Source: a virus. From it: 26,459 nucleotides of DNA. The stretch spans positions 1 through 26,459 of IMG/VR virus record IMGVR_UViG_3300044612_000316. One strand, given 5' to 3'. The position numbers and the translations under genes are program-made. Under the pieces are notes generated by a model, which had not been told where the DNA came from, ran no database searches, and saw nothing but the letters and a program-made list of their open reading frames with translations. Of the stretch, positions 14,989-22,413 are shown in pieces (positions within the stretch are counted from its first letter, which is position 1; the number at the start of each line of letters is the position of its first letter).

Positions 14989-15310
14989 AAAAGATTGGCA
15001 TCCCTAAATATGTTGCGAGTGAATGCTCAACTCTTGCTCCCTCAGAGTGTTCCCACCCATGTAGCATTACTAGTGCATCGCACACTAGGATAGCATTAAG
15101 ATCCCGTTCCATGCAGCTACGAAGGTGTTCCTTGGAATCCTCCGCAATCTGTGGATCAAACCCCTCATCCTCATCCATACGAGCTGGATTAAAGATCCGG
15201 CCAATCATGGGATTTGAGGACCACTTCTTCTCTGCCTTGTAGAAGGCGTCAAAGTTATGGTTCTCATACCCACGCATTGGACCAGCAATATAAATATTCA
15301 TACTGTTCAT
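14978..15310 (-). CDS. DUF4406 / nucleoside 2-deoxyribosyltransferase-like protein
   Basis: The N-terminus N-I-Y-I-A-G-P-M-R-G, followed by N-x-N-F-D-A-F, is the signature of DUF4406, a branch of the nucleoside 2-deoxyribosyltransferase fold. A C-D-A-L-V-M-L-H-G-W-E-x-S-x-G-A-x-V-E-H segment near residues 80-97 matches the second half of that fold (Asp and Glu in the active-site region). It could act in nucleotide salvage, or on a nucleotide signal or cofactor. The longer frame starts with TTG. ATG 15310 has GAGG 7 bases upstream and is preferred. It begins 9 bases after the DNA polymerase stop. Confidence 0.8.
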   Translation of the reverse strand: MNSMNIYIAGPMRGYENHNFDAFYKAEKKWSSNPMIGRIFNPARMDEDEGFDPQIAEDSKEHLRSCMERDLNAILVCDALVMLHGWEHSEGARVEHSLATYLGMPIFYES

Positions 15311-15319
15311 ATACAATCC

Positions 15320-17011
15320 TCAGTGGGTCTCGGCCCACGATTTGCCAACACGATACTCAGCATCAATGCGGATGTTCATCTTAAGAATCTCACCCGCAGT
15401 TGTTGCTGCCTTGGTCACTGCCTTGCCAAACTCATCGGCAATACTAGCAGGACAAGAGTATTGTAACTCGTCATGGATATAAGCAAGCTGCTTAGCACCC
15501 ATAGACTTGACTGCCTTGTTAGCCTCAACCATCCAATACTTACTGACGATTGCACCAGAACCTTGGAGTAGGGTATTGAGCGCAGCATGTTCGCTACGCA
15601 CAGGAACCTTACGACCATCTGGTAGGATAACCCCACCACGCTTGGCAGTCTCAAACTTAACCGCATCTTGCACCTTTGCAAGAGCGGGGATCTCCTGCTG
15701 GAATCGCTCCCGTAAGTTACGCGCAGCATTGACGCTGCAGTTACATACAAGAGCAATCTTCTTATCACCCGCACCGTAGAGATAAGCATAGATGAATGAC
15801 TTGGCAAGGGATCTTGACTCAAGACCCGCTGCTTTCTGGTTGTGTGTATGAATGTCACCAGTAAGCAGCACCTTAGCATACTCACCGTTGTCATACTTAG
15901 CCATGAAGTGAGCAAGCATACGCAACTCAAGACCTGACAAGTCAGCACCAACTAAAGACTCACCAGCATTTGCAACCCATAGTTCTCTTGCACGGTGGTC
16001 GCCACTTACCTGAGCAATGTTAGGTTGGCTGTGTGTGCAACGACCTGTAGCAGCACCTTGTGCATTGATGCCACCGTGGATACGATGATCTCTGCTAGAT
16101 GTTACACGGGTGTTCCAGTCTTCAACCATACCCATAAGCTTGACTGTGTTAAAGTACTCAGTCAACTTCTTTGCTTCGGGATAGTCAAGAGTAGCAAGCA
16201 CTGCTTCATCTACCTTGGGATTTCCCTTGTCAGTTAGTGGTGGTTCCCATCCATACTTCTCATTTAAGCGGGATGCAATTTGCTGTCGGCTACCGGGATT
16301 AAAGATCTCAATCTTATCCTTCAGTCTTTTACCTGTCTTTTCTGAATGACGAATGATGATCTTGTTAGGAAAGATCTCACGCATTTCATCTTCAATACCA
16401 AGCTTCTCAAGCATAAGCTTTTGATACAGCTTGTCTCCTGCATCACTGTCATAATTAAATCCATGCTCTACTTGCTCCATTAGAACTTCAGATACACTGC
16501 TCTCAAAGCGAACTAGTTCTTTGTTCTTTGTAATGAATTGTTTCTGGGCTTGATAGATAGCCATGCCTAGTCTGACATCTTGTAAGCAGTAAGTACCCAT
16601 CTCATCTGAGTACTGGCTCCATCCACCCTTGTAATCTATCTTGGGATACTTAAGATACTTGCCCCAAGATTCCAGAGAGTTATCACCTAGTGGGTGATTG
16701 TTAATGTCTGGATGCATTAACTTGCTGATAACGAGCGTATCAACAATGCACTTCGGTCGCGCCATCCCATGCAGTCTACGCATCACGGGAAAATCGTAGC
16801 CCCAGATATTATGTCCGATAATCACGGGCATCTCACTAAGGTACTTGACCAGATCTTTCATCTGGTGTTCTAACCAAAGGATAGGATCTTCGTCATTGAC
16901 CTTAGTAGCGGCACACAGAATTCTAGTAACCTCTGCATAAGGCTTACCCTTACTATCAAGGATTAGTTCACCAAGTCCGTTACCTTCAATGTCAAGGACG
17001 CATACTTTCAT
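15320..17011 (-). CDS. DNA polymerase, family A with 3-prime to 5-prime exonuclease (T7 gp5-like)
   Basis: This 563-residue polymerase is shorter than T7 gp5 (704). Exonuclease motifs are D7-x-E9, an N-x-x-x-Y-D strand near 68-73 and Y141-x3-D145. Polymerase motif A is D357-L-S-G-L-E-L-R, motif B is K404-S-F-I-Y408-A-Y-L-Y-G-A-G, and motif C is H513-D-E. The residue equivalent to E. coli Pol I position 762 (T7 Tyr526) is Tyr408. In virioplankton surveys the Tyr state is associated with fast, accurate, lytic replication. No partial DnaJ insertion of the HMO-2011 type is seen. The ATG abuts the helicase stop, with AGAGGAG upstream. The T7 thioredoxin-binding loop cannot be judged. Confidence 0.95.
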   Translation of the reverse strand: MKVCVLDIEGNGLGELILDSKGKPYAEVTRILCAATKVNDEDPILWLEHQMKDLVKYLSEMPVIIGHNIWGYDFPVMRRLHGMARPKCIVDTLVISKLMHPDINNHPLGDNSLESWGKYLKYPKIDYKGGWSQYSDEMGTYCLQDVRLGMAIYQAQKQFITKNKELVRFESSVSEVLMEQVEHGFNYDSDAGDKLYQKLMLEKLGIEDEMREIFPNKIIIRHSEKTGKRLKDKIEIFNPGSRQQIASRLNEKYGWEPPLTDKGNPKVDEAVLATLDYPEAKKLTEYFNTVKLMGMVEDWNTRVTSSRDHRIHGGINAQGAATGRCTHSQPNIAQVSGDHRARELWVANAGESLVGADLSGLELRMLAHFMAKYDNGEYAKVLLTGDIHTHNQKAAGLESRSLAKSFIYAYLYGAGDKKIALVCNCSVNAARNLRERFQQEIPALAKVQDAVKFETAKRGGVILPDGRKVPVRSEHAALNTLLQGSGAIVSKYWMVEANKAVKSMGAKQLAYIHDELQYSCPASIADEFGKAVTKAATTAGEILKMNIRIDAEYRVGKSWAETH

Positions 17012-18733
17012 TTAGTTCTCCTCTGGGTCAAAGACAAGAGAGCCATCCTCTGCCATAGCAAAGCCGATCTCTTTCAAACGACCCGTAGTGTGGTCATAAA
17101 ATAGTGTTGCTGCAATACCAGCCCTACCTGTCAGGCGATTCTTGAGAACACGAACAATTGTAGTATTGGCAATCTTGTGGTCTGTGTTCTGACGATCACG
17201 CTCAAGAGCAATAACTGTGTTAGGCACACTAGCCAAAGCACCGGAGCCACGCAGATCTTGCAAAGTAATTCGATCACCTTCTTCATAAGCCTTCTCTGAT
17301 TTCTTGAGCTGCGATACAATATCAATATGCACACCAGTACGAACAGCCAATGCTCTTAGTTCTTTCATAAGCGTATCAATAATGATTCGTTCAGAACCAC
17401 CACCCTCAACATCTTTGTCAGACATGCTCATAAGACCAGCGGCTGCTGCCGTGATATGATCTAGGACAATGACCTGAACACCAAGAGACACAGCCATAAA
17501 CTCCATACGAGCAAGCAGATTCTGCATGGCATTGTTGCCAAGGTGATCATAGATATAGAAGCTAGTCTCGCTTAGCTTACGCTTAGCAGTGTAGTACTCT
17601 TCATCTGTAAGATCATCAATCATCTGCATGTTGATAGGATTCTTACCCATCTGTACCCGTAGCTCATTCATCATACGACAAGCACGGATAGCACGGACAG
17701 GCTTGTTAAGCATAAGGCTAATCATGTCATCCATTGTCTCCTGCGGAGACTCCTCAAGCATGATACAACCTACGCTGCGACCTTCTGTAAGATGGTGCAT
17801 CATAAGTTCGCGGAGGATAGTAGACTTACCTGAGCCAGTACCAGATGCCCATAGGCTAATCTCTCCACCACGCTGACCAATCAGAAACTCTGATAGACCA
17901 TCGTATGGGAAGGGATATACCTTACTGTTTGTCATAGTCTCTGATGCATCTACAATCTTAGAGATATGTAGGATTTCATCTGGAGAATACTGGTGGGCTT
18001 CCCAGATAGCAGACACAAGCTGTTTAGTCTGAGCATTGACAAGACACTCATTGGCATCTTTGTACGGAAGCTTAGCAATCTTGCACTTGCCCGGTGGTAG
18101 TAGTTCGGCAACCTCATTGGCTGCTTTGATACCCGGCTCATCCATGTCAAAGCACAGAACAACTTCTGCATAAGAGTTAACAAACTCTAGGTTATCACGG
18201 ATAGATTTAGCTGCTGACTGCGCTCCATTTGGGATGGAGACTACAGGCCAAGTACCACCAAGAACTTGATTGACAGTCATACAGTCAATCTCACCCTCAG
18301 TAATCACAAGTCGCTTGCCACCATTCTTCCATAGGTTCTGACCATAAAGCTCAGCACTCTTGGCTGATCCCTTCCAAGCAAACTGCTTGTTAGGACCACG
18401 AAGATGTTGACCAATCAACTCACCATTGGTATAGTAGTTAGCAATCTGAACTTCCTTGCCATTGACCTTAGCTACCTGATAGCCATAGAGTCGGCAAGTC
18501 TTTTCCGTAATACCGCGATCTTCAAGATCAATGTAAGAACCAGTGAGAGTCTTAAACTCTTTAGGTTGTAGCGTAACAGTCTCATCGGTCATCTCTTTTC
18601 CTTTTGTATTACGGTGATAACTACACTTGAAACAATACACATGGTCATCATAGACCGCGAGATTGTCTCCACTGCGGTCTTCACCATTAGCCGCGCAGCG
18701 TGGACATTCTGTTTTCTTTTGAAATAAGCTCAT
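17012..18733 (-). CDS. DNA primase-helicase (T7 gp4-like)
   Basis: The 573-residue bifunctional protein has a zinc-binding domain with Cys10, Cys13, Cys34 and Cys37 (CPRC and CFKC). A TOPRIM domain follows with E-G-E-I-D (146-150) and D-M-D (196-198). The RecA-like hexameric helicase has Walker A G-T-G-S-G-K-S-T (298-305) and a Walker B-type V-I-V-L-D-H-I strand near residues 425-431. It makes primers and unwinds DNA ahead of the polymerase encoded next to it. GAGG lies 9 bases before ATG 18733. The C-terminus is acidic (D-P-E-E-N), as in gp4, where this end binds the polymerase. Confidence 0.95.
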   Translation of the reverse strand: MSLFQKKTECPRCAANGEDRSGDNLAVYDDHVYCFKCSYHRNTKGKEMTDETVTLQPKEFKTLTGSYIDLEDRGITEKTCRLYGYQVAKVNGKEVQIANYYTNGELIGQHLRGPNKQFAWKGSAKSAELYGQNLWKNGGKRLVITEGEIDCMTVNQVLGGTWPVVSIPNGAQSAAKSIRDNLEFVNSYAEVVLCFDMDEPGIKAANEVAELLPPGKCKIAKLPYKDANECLVNAQTKQLVSAIWEAHQYSPDEILHISKIVDASETMTNSKVYPFPYDGLSEFLIGQRGGEISLWASGTGSGKSTILRELMMHHLTEGRSVGCIMLEESPQETMDDMISLMLNKPVRAIRACRMMNELRVQMGKNPINMQMIDDLTDEEYYTAKRKLSETSFYIYDHLGNNAMQNLLARMEFMAVSLGVQVIVLDHITAAAAGLMSMSDKDVEGGGSERIIIDTLMKELRALAVRTGVHIDIVSQLKKSEKAYEEGDRITLQDLRGSGALASVPNTVIALERDRQNTDHKIANTTIVRVLKNRLTGRAGIAATLFYDHTTGRLKEIGFAMAEDGSLVFDPEEN

Positions 18734-18744
18734 TCATTTTTACC

Positions 18745-19038
18745 TCACCACATAACATTATTATTACTTACTTTAATAACACGAACAATCTTTAGCAAGA
18801 GTTCGCGTGGCATGCTAAATGAAACAACAGTCTCTTCGTTAACACCACGCAGACCACCACGATCTTCAGGCGTTTCATTAATAACAAAGTGAGCACTGTC
18901 TGAGTTCTTATCAAACTCAATCCTCATATAATGATTCTTTGATGGTACAATATCTCCACCAACAACGATCATTGGACCAGTACCAACTGGGAAGTTCATC
19001 TGCAACCACTCATCACTAAGAACATTATCATTAAACAT
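18745..19038 (-). CDS. Protein of unknown function (97 aa)
   Basis: This small mixed-charge protein has a beta-rich centre (M-I-V-V-G-G-D-I-V-P near residues 23-32; A-H-F-V-I-N near 50) and a hydrophobic helix near the end (L-L-L-K-I-V-R-V-I-K). The frame is open further upstream to a TTG at 19062, but ATG 19038 overlaps the preceding stop as TAATG and is preferred by analogy with the other junctions. It lies 11 bases before the primase-helicase start, so it belongs to the replication operon. No family is recognised. Confidence 0.6.
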   Translation of the reverse strand: MFNDNVLSDEWLQMNFPVGTGPMIVVGGDIVPSKNHYMRIEFDKNSDSAHFVINETPEDRGGLRGVNEETVVSFSMPRELLLKIVRVIKVSNNNVMW

Positions 19039-19262
19039 TATTCGTCTTTGCCTTTTCCCCAACCTAATTCGATTGGATAAGAGTTTGTGTAGGATTTAAA
19101 AGCAGCTGCAATATTATTCTTTAAATCGTCACGCTGCTCAACCAGTTTATTATACTTTGCTTGAGTTGAAGTACCATCTGTTTCAATACGACCAACCTTA
19201 TAACTAAGTGCCGCAAGATCATAGACCATCTCTTCAAGTTCGCTTAGTGTCTTTGTCTTCAT
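19038..19262 (-). CDS. Small coiled-coil protein of unknown function (74 aa)
   Basis: The protein is helical throughout its first 60 residues (LSELEEMVYDLAALSYKVGR, then K-L-V-E-Q-R-D-D-L-K) and ends in a Gly-Lys-Gly-Lys-Asp-Glu tail. It overlaps the preceding small basic gene by 29 bases and ends in a TAATG junction with the next. Length and helix content suggest a dimeric regulator or adaptor, but there is no direct evidence. No family is recognised. Confidence 0.6.
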   Translation of the reverse strand: MKTKTLSELEEMVYDLAALSYKVGRIETDGTSTQAKYNKLVEQRDDLKNNIAAAFKSYTNSYPIELGWGKGKDE

Positions 19263-19392
19263 TGTCTTTTAGTTTCTTTAAAGCTTTATCGAATTTCTTG
19301 TTGATACGATCAAGAGATCTGAAGATAGCATCATAGTTTTCTTCGTATTTCTTACGATCAACTGGACGATATTTACTTCCTTTGCCGTTCAT
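19234..19392 (-). CDS. Small Lys/Arg-rich helical protein (52 aa)
   Basis: An ATG at 19392, in an ATGA overlap with the previous stop, opens 52 codons. It begins MNGKGSKYRPVDRKKYEENY and continues as a basic helix (L-D-R-I-N-K-K-F-D-K-A-L-K-K-L). AAAGGA with a 9-base spacer precedes it. The start M-N-G-K-G-S-K-x-R-P resembles many short phage proteins that open with Gly-Lys/Ser-Lys-Arg-Pro. Nucleic-acid or protein binding is possible from charge. Function is unknown. Confidence 0.68.
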   Translation of the reverse strand: MNGKGSKYRPVDRKKYEENYDAIFRSLDRINKKFDKALKKLKDNEDKDTKRT

Positions 19393-19556
19393 AGTTTTTT
19401 ATCCTTTGTAAAAAGAATTAAGTAATCCCATCCTCTAGCTTTGGCTGCATCAGCAACCGATAACTTACCGTGGATTGCGTCATATGCAACTAATTCTTTA
19501 CGGGCTTGATCTCTTTGTAACTTAATATATTCAAGTTCTTTTTCATGGTCTGTCAT
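19389..19556 (-). CDS. Small protein of unknown function (55 aa)
   Basis: The ATG at 19556 opens 55 codons, helical at the start (MTDHEKELEYIKLQRDQARK). The sequence I-H-G-K-L-S-V-A-D-A-A-K-A-R-G-W at residues 28-43 looks like the first part of a helix-turn-helix, but a recognition helix is not clear. AAGGA lies about 10 bases upstream. It overlaps the deaminase gene by 14 bases and the next gene by 4 (ATGA). No family is recognised. Confidence 0.66.
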   Translation of the reverse strand: MTDHEKELEYIKLQRDQARKELVAYDAIHGKLSVADAAKARGWDYLILFTKDKKL

Positions 19557-19902
19557 TTATAATTAATCCTTCTTCATTAGAATAAACTATCCGATCAAAC
19601 ACATGGGAACACCAAGGCATACAGAACTTGCATGGCCTAGCCATTCCTAATCTACCTGTCTTACTAAACCTAAAGTTATAAAGAACCATCTTATCATGTG
19701 GTGTCTTTATCTTTCGGAAGGCATCCAACTCAGAGTGAAGATAGGGATACATGTACCCATACTCAGCAGTCTTAGGATGAGTCTTCCAATTGTTAGTACC
19801 CAGAGCAAGCAGCCTATTCTTTCTAACGATCAACGATATATGCGCCCTGTCTCTATCGACAGTCGATGCAATATGTTTAGCTAGATCAATCCACTGTTCC
19901 AT
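19543..19902 (-). CDS. Cytidine/deoxycytidylate deaminase-like zinc enzyme
   Basis: The 119-residue protein carries the deaminase zinc motifs: H56-S-E58 (His ligand and proton-shuttling Glu) and P-C91-x-x-C94. The most likely reaction is deamination of a cytosine nucleotide or nucleoside, giving dUMP or its precursor. That fits its position directly after thyX. It lacks the long allosteric insert of T4-type dCMP deaminase, so substrate level (dCMP, deoxycytidine or other) is open. A much longer open frame starts at 20019 inside thyX. The true start is ATG 19902, with GGAAGG 7 bases upstream and a 17-base overlap with thyX. Confidence 0.8.
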   Translation of the reverse strand: MEQWIDLAKHIASTVDRDRAHISLIVRKNRLLALGTNNWKTHPKTAEYGYMYPYLHSELDAFRKIKTPHDKMVLYNFRFSKTGRLGMARPCKFCMPWCSHVFDRIVYSNEEGLIINDRP

Positions 19903-20542
19903 TAAGAGCCTTCCAAGACATTGGGAACGCCTGAGCACATGCATCATCAAGACACATGGCAACCTGTCGGCATTCATTCTGAGCATGAGCATCGAGCCGT
20001 AGCTGGCACACACGGGCAAAGCCGTACAGAGAACCAGTCCAGTACCACTCTGTCATCATAGACTGAGGAAGCACAGCACGGGCTTGCTCTGGGCATACGC
20101 CATAAGAAAGCATTAACTCGTAGGTCTGCCAAATATAAAGCATAGCGTCTTCATAGAATTCCTGTACTTCAATATGATCCTGTACTAAATCATCAGATGA
20201 GCCTTGCTTTTTATTTTCAGCACGACCTCTCCAATTACGCTTTGGATTCCAGAAAGTAGGATCGCAATCAACATAACGGCGACTCACTTCATTCCAAGCA
20301 AACCCAACCTGATGCTTCTGCAACTGTCGGGCAACAAAGATAGGAGCCTTGATTCTAAATTGTAGAGTACAATGAGCGAAAGGACTCCAGTGATTATGCT
20401 TTGCCAAGTACTTGATAAGCTTACTGTTCTGCTCTTCTGTGTAGTTAGCAGCTTCTTTGCTGAACGACACTCTAGCAGCATCGACAACCGTGTTGTCTGT
20501 TCCCATCTTGTCGATCAACTCAACTGAAATATTTTCGTACAT
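19886..20542 (-). CDS. thyX: Flavin-dependent thymidylate synthase
   Basis: It converts dUMP to dTMP using FAD, NADPH and methylenetetrahydrofolate. The signature region is K-H-Q-x-G-x-x-W-N-E-V-S-R-R-Y (76-90), a variant of the classical RHRxxSxNExSxRY seen in many phage ThyX proteins. Upstream W-S-P-F-A-H (52-57) and downstream E-Q-A-R-A-V-L-P support the family. Length of 218 is typical. AAAAGGAG precedes ATG 20542. The gene follows a strong terminator (20556-20589), so its supply of transcripts depends on read-through or a separate promoter. It is coupled to the deaminase gene. Confidence 0.95.
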   Translation of the reverse strand: MYENISVELIDKMGTDNTVVDAARVSFSKEAANYTEEQNSKLIKYLAKHNHWSPFAHCTLQFRIKAPIFVARQLQKHQVGFAWNEVSRRYVDCDPTFWNPKRNWRGRAENKKQGSSDDLVQDHIEVQEFYEDAMLYIWQTYELMLSYGVCPEQARAVLPQSMMTEWYWTGSLYGFARVCQLRLDAHAQNECRQVAMCLDDACAQAFPMSWKALNGTVD

Positions 20543-20555
20543 GATTCTCCTTTTG

Positions 20556-20589
20556 AAAAAAGGAAAGGGGATTTCTCCCCTCTCCCTTT
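20556..20589 (-). terminator. Intrinsic terminator between resolvase and thyX
   Basis: On the minus strand GGAGAGGGGA pairs with TCCCCTTTCC around a GAAA tetraloop. This 10-bp stem (one G-T wobble, arms at plus 76-85 and 62-71 of the 20500 block) is followed by six T, and flanking AAAG can pair with part of the T run. It overlaps the resolvase stop codon. It would divide the upstream genes (polymerase to resolvase) from the thyX-replication genes. Confidence 0.85.
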
Positions 20590-20959
20590 AGTTAGATACT
20601 TCTAATGTGAAGTAACCATCTTCACCTTTATTAGCCCACTGTTTAGATACATAGAGTGATGTGATCTGAGAGTCATCCTTCCAGATCTTAGTATTCATTG
20701 TATCCAGAACAGCCTTAGCAAAGTTGTCTATGTCTGCCTTTGGCCATCCTCTTTCAGTAGACTTTGGTTGCTTTACATACAGTTCTATTGTTACTGATAG
20801 CTCACCCTCAAGGGCTTGCCAACTAGTACCAATAGTATCCCATACAATTTCAGAGGCTTTCTCTCTGAACTCTTTGTATGTACCTGTATAGTATGCACCC
20901 CATTTACCAACCCGTGGTCTTGAAGCAGCCACGGGATTGATATTAAACTTCCAGTTCAA
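20588..20959 (-). CDS. RusA-type Holliday junction resolvase
   Basis: This 123-residue endonuclease resembles RusA. The core is P-K-A-D-I-D-N-F-A-K-A-V-L-D (73-86), whose Asp76, Asp78 and Lys82 correspond to RusA Asp70, Asp72 and Lys76, then K-D-D (94-96) for the third acidic site. N-terminal P-R-V-G-K-W-G-A-Y-Y and Y-K-E-F-R-E-K fit the family. It cuts branched DNA before packaging or during recombination. It starts immediately after the SSB stop, the position of endonuclease I (gp3) in T7 and cyanopodoviruses, so it looks like a non-homologous replacement. A strong terminator follows. Confidence 0.9.
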   Translation of the reverse strand: MNWKFNINPVAASRPRVGKWGAYYTGTYKEFREKASEIVWDTIGTSWQALEGELSVTIELYVKQPKSTERGWPKADIDNFAKAVLDTMNTKIWKDDSQITSLYVSKQWANKGEDGYFTLEVSN

Positions 20960-21496
20960 TTAGAATGGAAGGTCTTCGTCCTCAGTCTCTTCAACTTCGG
21001 GCGCAGACTTTGGGGTTGCTGCGCCAACAAACCCACCATCGACAGCACTAAAGCCACCGCCAGTAGATCCGGTCATGTTGTTGGCATTCTTCTCTACGAT
21101 CTGGATACCATTAAGGTAAACAGACAGACTGTTATCACGGGCGACAACAGCAGGGGCAAGCTTCAGTCGAACCTTGTCACCGCCAAATGGAACCGCATCA
21201 GTTTCCTGTGCAGCAGAGTCAACGCAAGGGAACTTACCCTGCTCTACATAGACACGGCTCTTAGCCTTGAGTGTCTTGACTCCATCCTTCTCCATGATAC
21301 CATTGATCTTCTTAGCACCAGACTGCTTGAGCAACTCAGCGAGCTTCTTCTCAAGAGTCTTGTCCAGAAGAATCGTAATGTTATGATTAGCAGAAGCCTC
21401 ACCAAAAGCCGTGTCTGGCTTAAGGAGATTGCTCCACTTAACTTCAGAAACCTCAGTCACAAACTGAGGCATCTTCTTCATCTTTTTATTAACCAT
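20960..21496 (-). CDS. Single-stranded DNA-binding protein (T7 gp2.5-like)
   Basis: The 178-residue protein has a short basic N-terminus, an OB-type core (about 15-150) and a highly acidic tail ending E-E-T-E-D-E-D-L-P-F. A terminal Phe after a run of acidic residues is the hallmark of gp2.5, where it binds polymerase and helicase. It covers single-stranded DNA in replication and helps annealing. Just before the tail is a Gly-rich linker (G-S-T-G-G-G-F). The ATG at 21496 overlaps the previous stop by 8 bases, with AAGGAT upstream at a long 11-base spacing. Confidence 0.85.
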   Translation of the reverse strand: MVNKKMKKMPQFVTEVSEVKWSNLLKPDTAFGEASANHNITILLDKTLEKKLAELLKQSGAKKINGIMEKDGVKTLKAKSRVYVEQGKFPCVDSAAQETDAVPFGGDKVRLKLAPAVVARDNSLSVYLNGIQIVEKNANNMTGSTGGGFSAVDGGFVGAATPKSAPEVEETEDEDLPF

Positions 21497-21698
21497 TAGT
21501 GGTCTTATCCTTATTCATTTCGCCAGTGATTTGATTCACTTGCATGTTCAGGTCGTTAACAATAGCACTCAGACCAGACGCAAGTCCGCTGAGATACGCA
21601 ACTACGCTATCACTACGGATAGCAGGAACCATTTCCTGTGCGGGAGTGGTGGTAGCTTCAGTAACAACGCCATCAACCATTTCAGTTTCAGTATTCAT
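21489..21698 (-). CDS. Small protein of unknown function upstream of SSB (69 aa)
   Basis: The peptide begins MNTETEMVDGVV, has a Thr/Pro/Glu linker, a helix rich in Ala/Leu/Ser (V-V-A-Y-L-S-G-L-A-S-G-L-S-A-I-V-N-D-L) and a polar end. The frame is open upstream to a TTG at 21743. ATG 21698 has AAAGGAG about 10 bases upstream and is preferred. A palindrome (21718-21732) lies just before that site. No family is recognised. Confidence 0.6.
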   Translation of the reverse strand: MNTETEMVDGVVTEATTTPAQEMVPAIRSDSVVAYLSGLASGLSAIVNDLNMQVNQITGEMNKDKTTNG

Positions 21699-21717
21699 AA
21701 TTTCTTTTCTCCTTTCT

Positions 21718-21732
21718 GATATACAGTATATC
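21718..21732 (-). promoter_or_regulatory. 15-base palindrome before a ribosome binding site
   Basis: GATATAC-A-GTATATC is a perfect inverted repeat of 7-base arms around one base, in the 58-base gap between the phosphoesterase gene and the 69-residue gene, about 3 bases upstream of AAAGGAG. It could be an operator, or an RNA hairpin (6-bp stem, 3-base loop) that limits translation. No matching copy was noticed elsewhere. Confidence 0.4.
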
Positions 21733-21756
21733 TGTAGCCCCAACCATAGGGCTTAT

Positions 21757-22413
21757 TTAAAGACTCATCATTTCAATATAGGGCTTGCCATCAACGACAA
21801 CGCCACAACTAATTACGGGTTTCTTAATATGGTCTTCGCCATACTTCATAGCAAGGTGCTTGCGATCAACACCACATCCAACATTCATTCCAAAGAGCGA
21901 ATGCATTGGGCTAACTTGCCAGTTAATTCCGGCGCAAGAATGGTGATGACCAGCAACCACAGAAATACCCATACTTTTAGCAGTGTTGAAAGCAGGGTAT
22001 AGACCGCCACCCCCAATACCATGATAATAAAACACATTATCAACAGTGTGGTTCTTAACCCAGTGCCAACTTGTATTATAAATTTCATTGAAGCTCCTGA
22101 TATAAAAGTCTGGAATACCAGCATCACCTGCTAGTCGGCGCACTCTATCATCATGGTTACCAACAGTAACAATCATGTTCTTGAATGAAGCCTTCCATTC
22201 TTTAATGCATTCCATTGCTTGCTTGTATTCCGACACAGCACCGGGATGATCCGGGTGCTTAGTATGGAATGAGATACAATGGTGGTCGATCACATCGCCA
22301 ATATGAATAACCTTGTCACACTTGTATTCTTTCTTGACATCCTTCACAAACTGAAGGTATCCATCTAGAACTGCGGGGAAGTGGGTATCCCCGATAACTA
22401 AAACTCTACTCAC
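21757..22413 (-). CDS. Calcineurin-like metallophosphoesterase
   Basis: The 218-residue enzyme carries the metal-binding series G-D-T-H (8-11), G-D-V-I-D-H-H (39-45), G-N-H-D (85-88), a His at 131 and G-H-H-H-S (155-159), a full set for a dimetal phosphoesterase. The usual substrates are phosphomono- or diesters. Here the substrate is unknown, with nucleotide turnover or a signal nucleotide as options. Start: GTG 22413 with GGAGG 7 bases upstream and a GTGA overlap with the preceding gene. The longer frame to 22458 lies inside that gene and is unlikely. Confidence 0.88.
   Translation of the reverse strand: MSRVLVIGDTHFPAVLDGYLQFVKDVKKEYKCDKVIHIGDVIDHHCISFHTKHPDHPGAVSEYKQAMECIKEWKASFKNMIVTVGNHDDRVRRLAGDAGIPDFYIRSFNEIYNTSWHWVKNHTVDNVFYYHGIGGGGLYPAFNTAKSMGISVVAGHHHSCAGINWQVSPMHSLFGMNVGCGVDRKHLAMKYGEDHIKKPVISCGVVVDGKPYIEMMSL

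Noticed and set aside
15415-15951. 178-codon minus-strand frame inside the DNA polymerase gene
   Set aside because: It is a shadow frame. The polymerase motifs A and B lie in the other frame over the same bases.
19543-20019. Deaminase with a 39-residue N-terminal extension
   Set aside because: The extension lies wholly inside thyX. ATG 19902 has a good ribosome binding site and gives a family-like start.
21716-21734. LexA/SOS box in the palindrome region
   Set aside because: The CTG and CAG halves are only 5 bases apart, not about 10, so the spacing does not fit.
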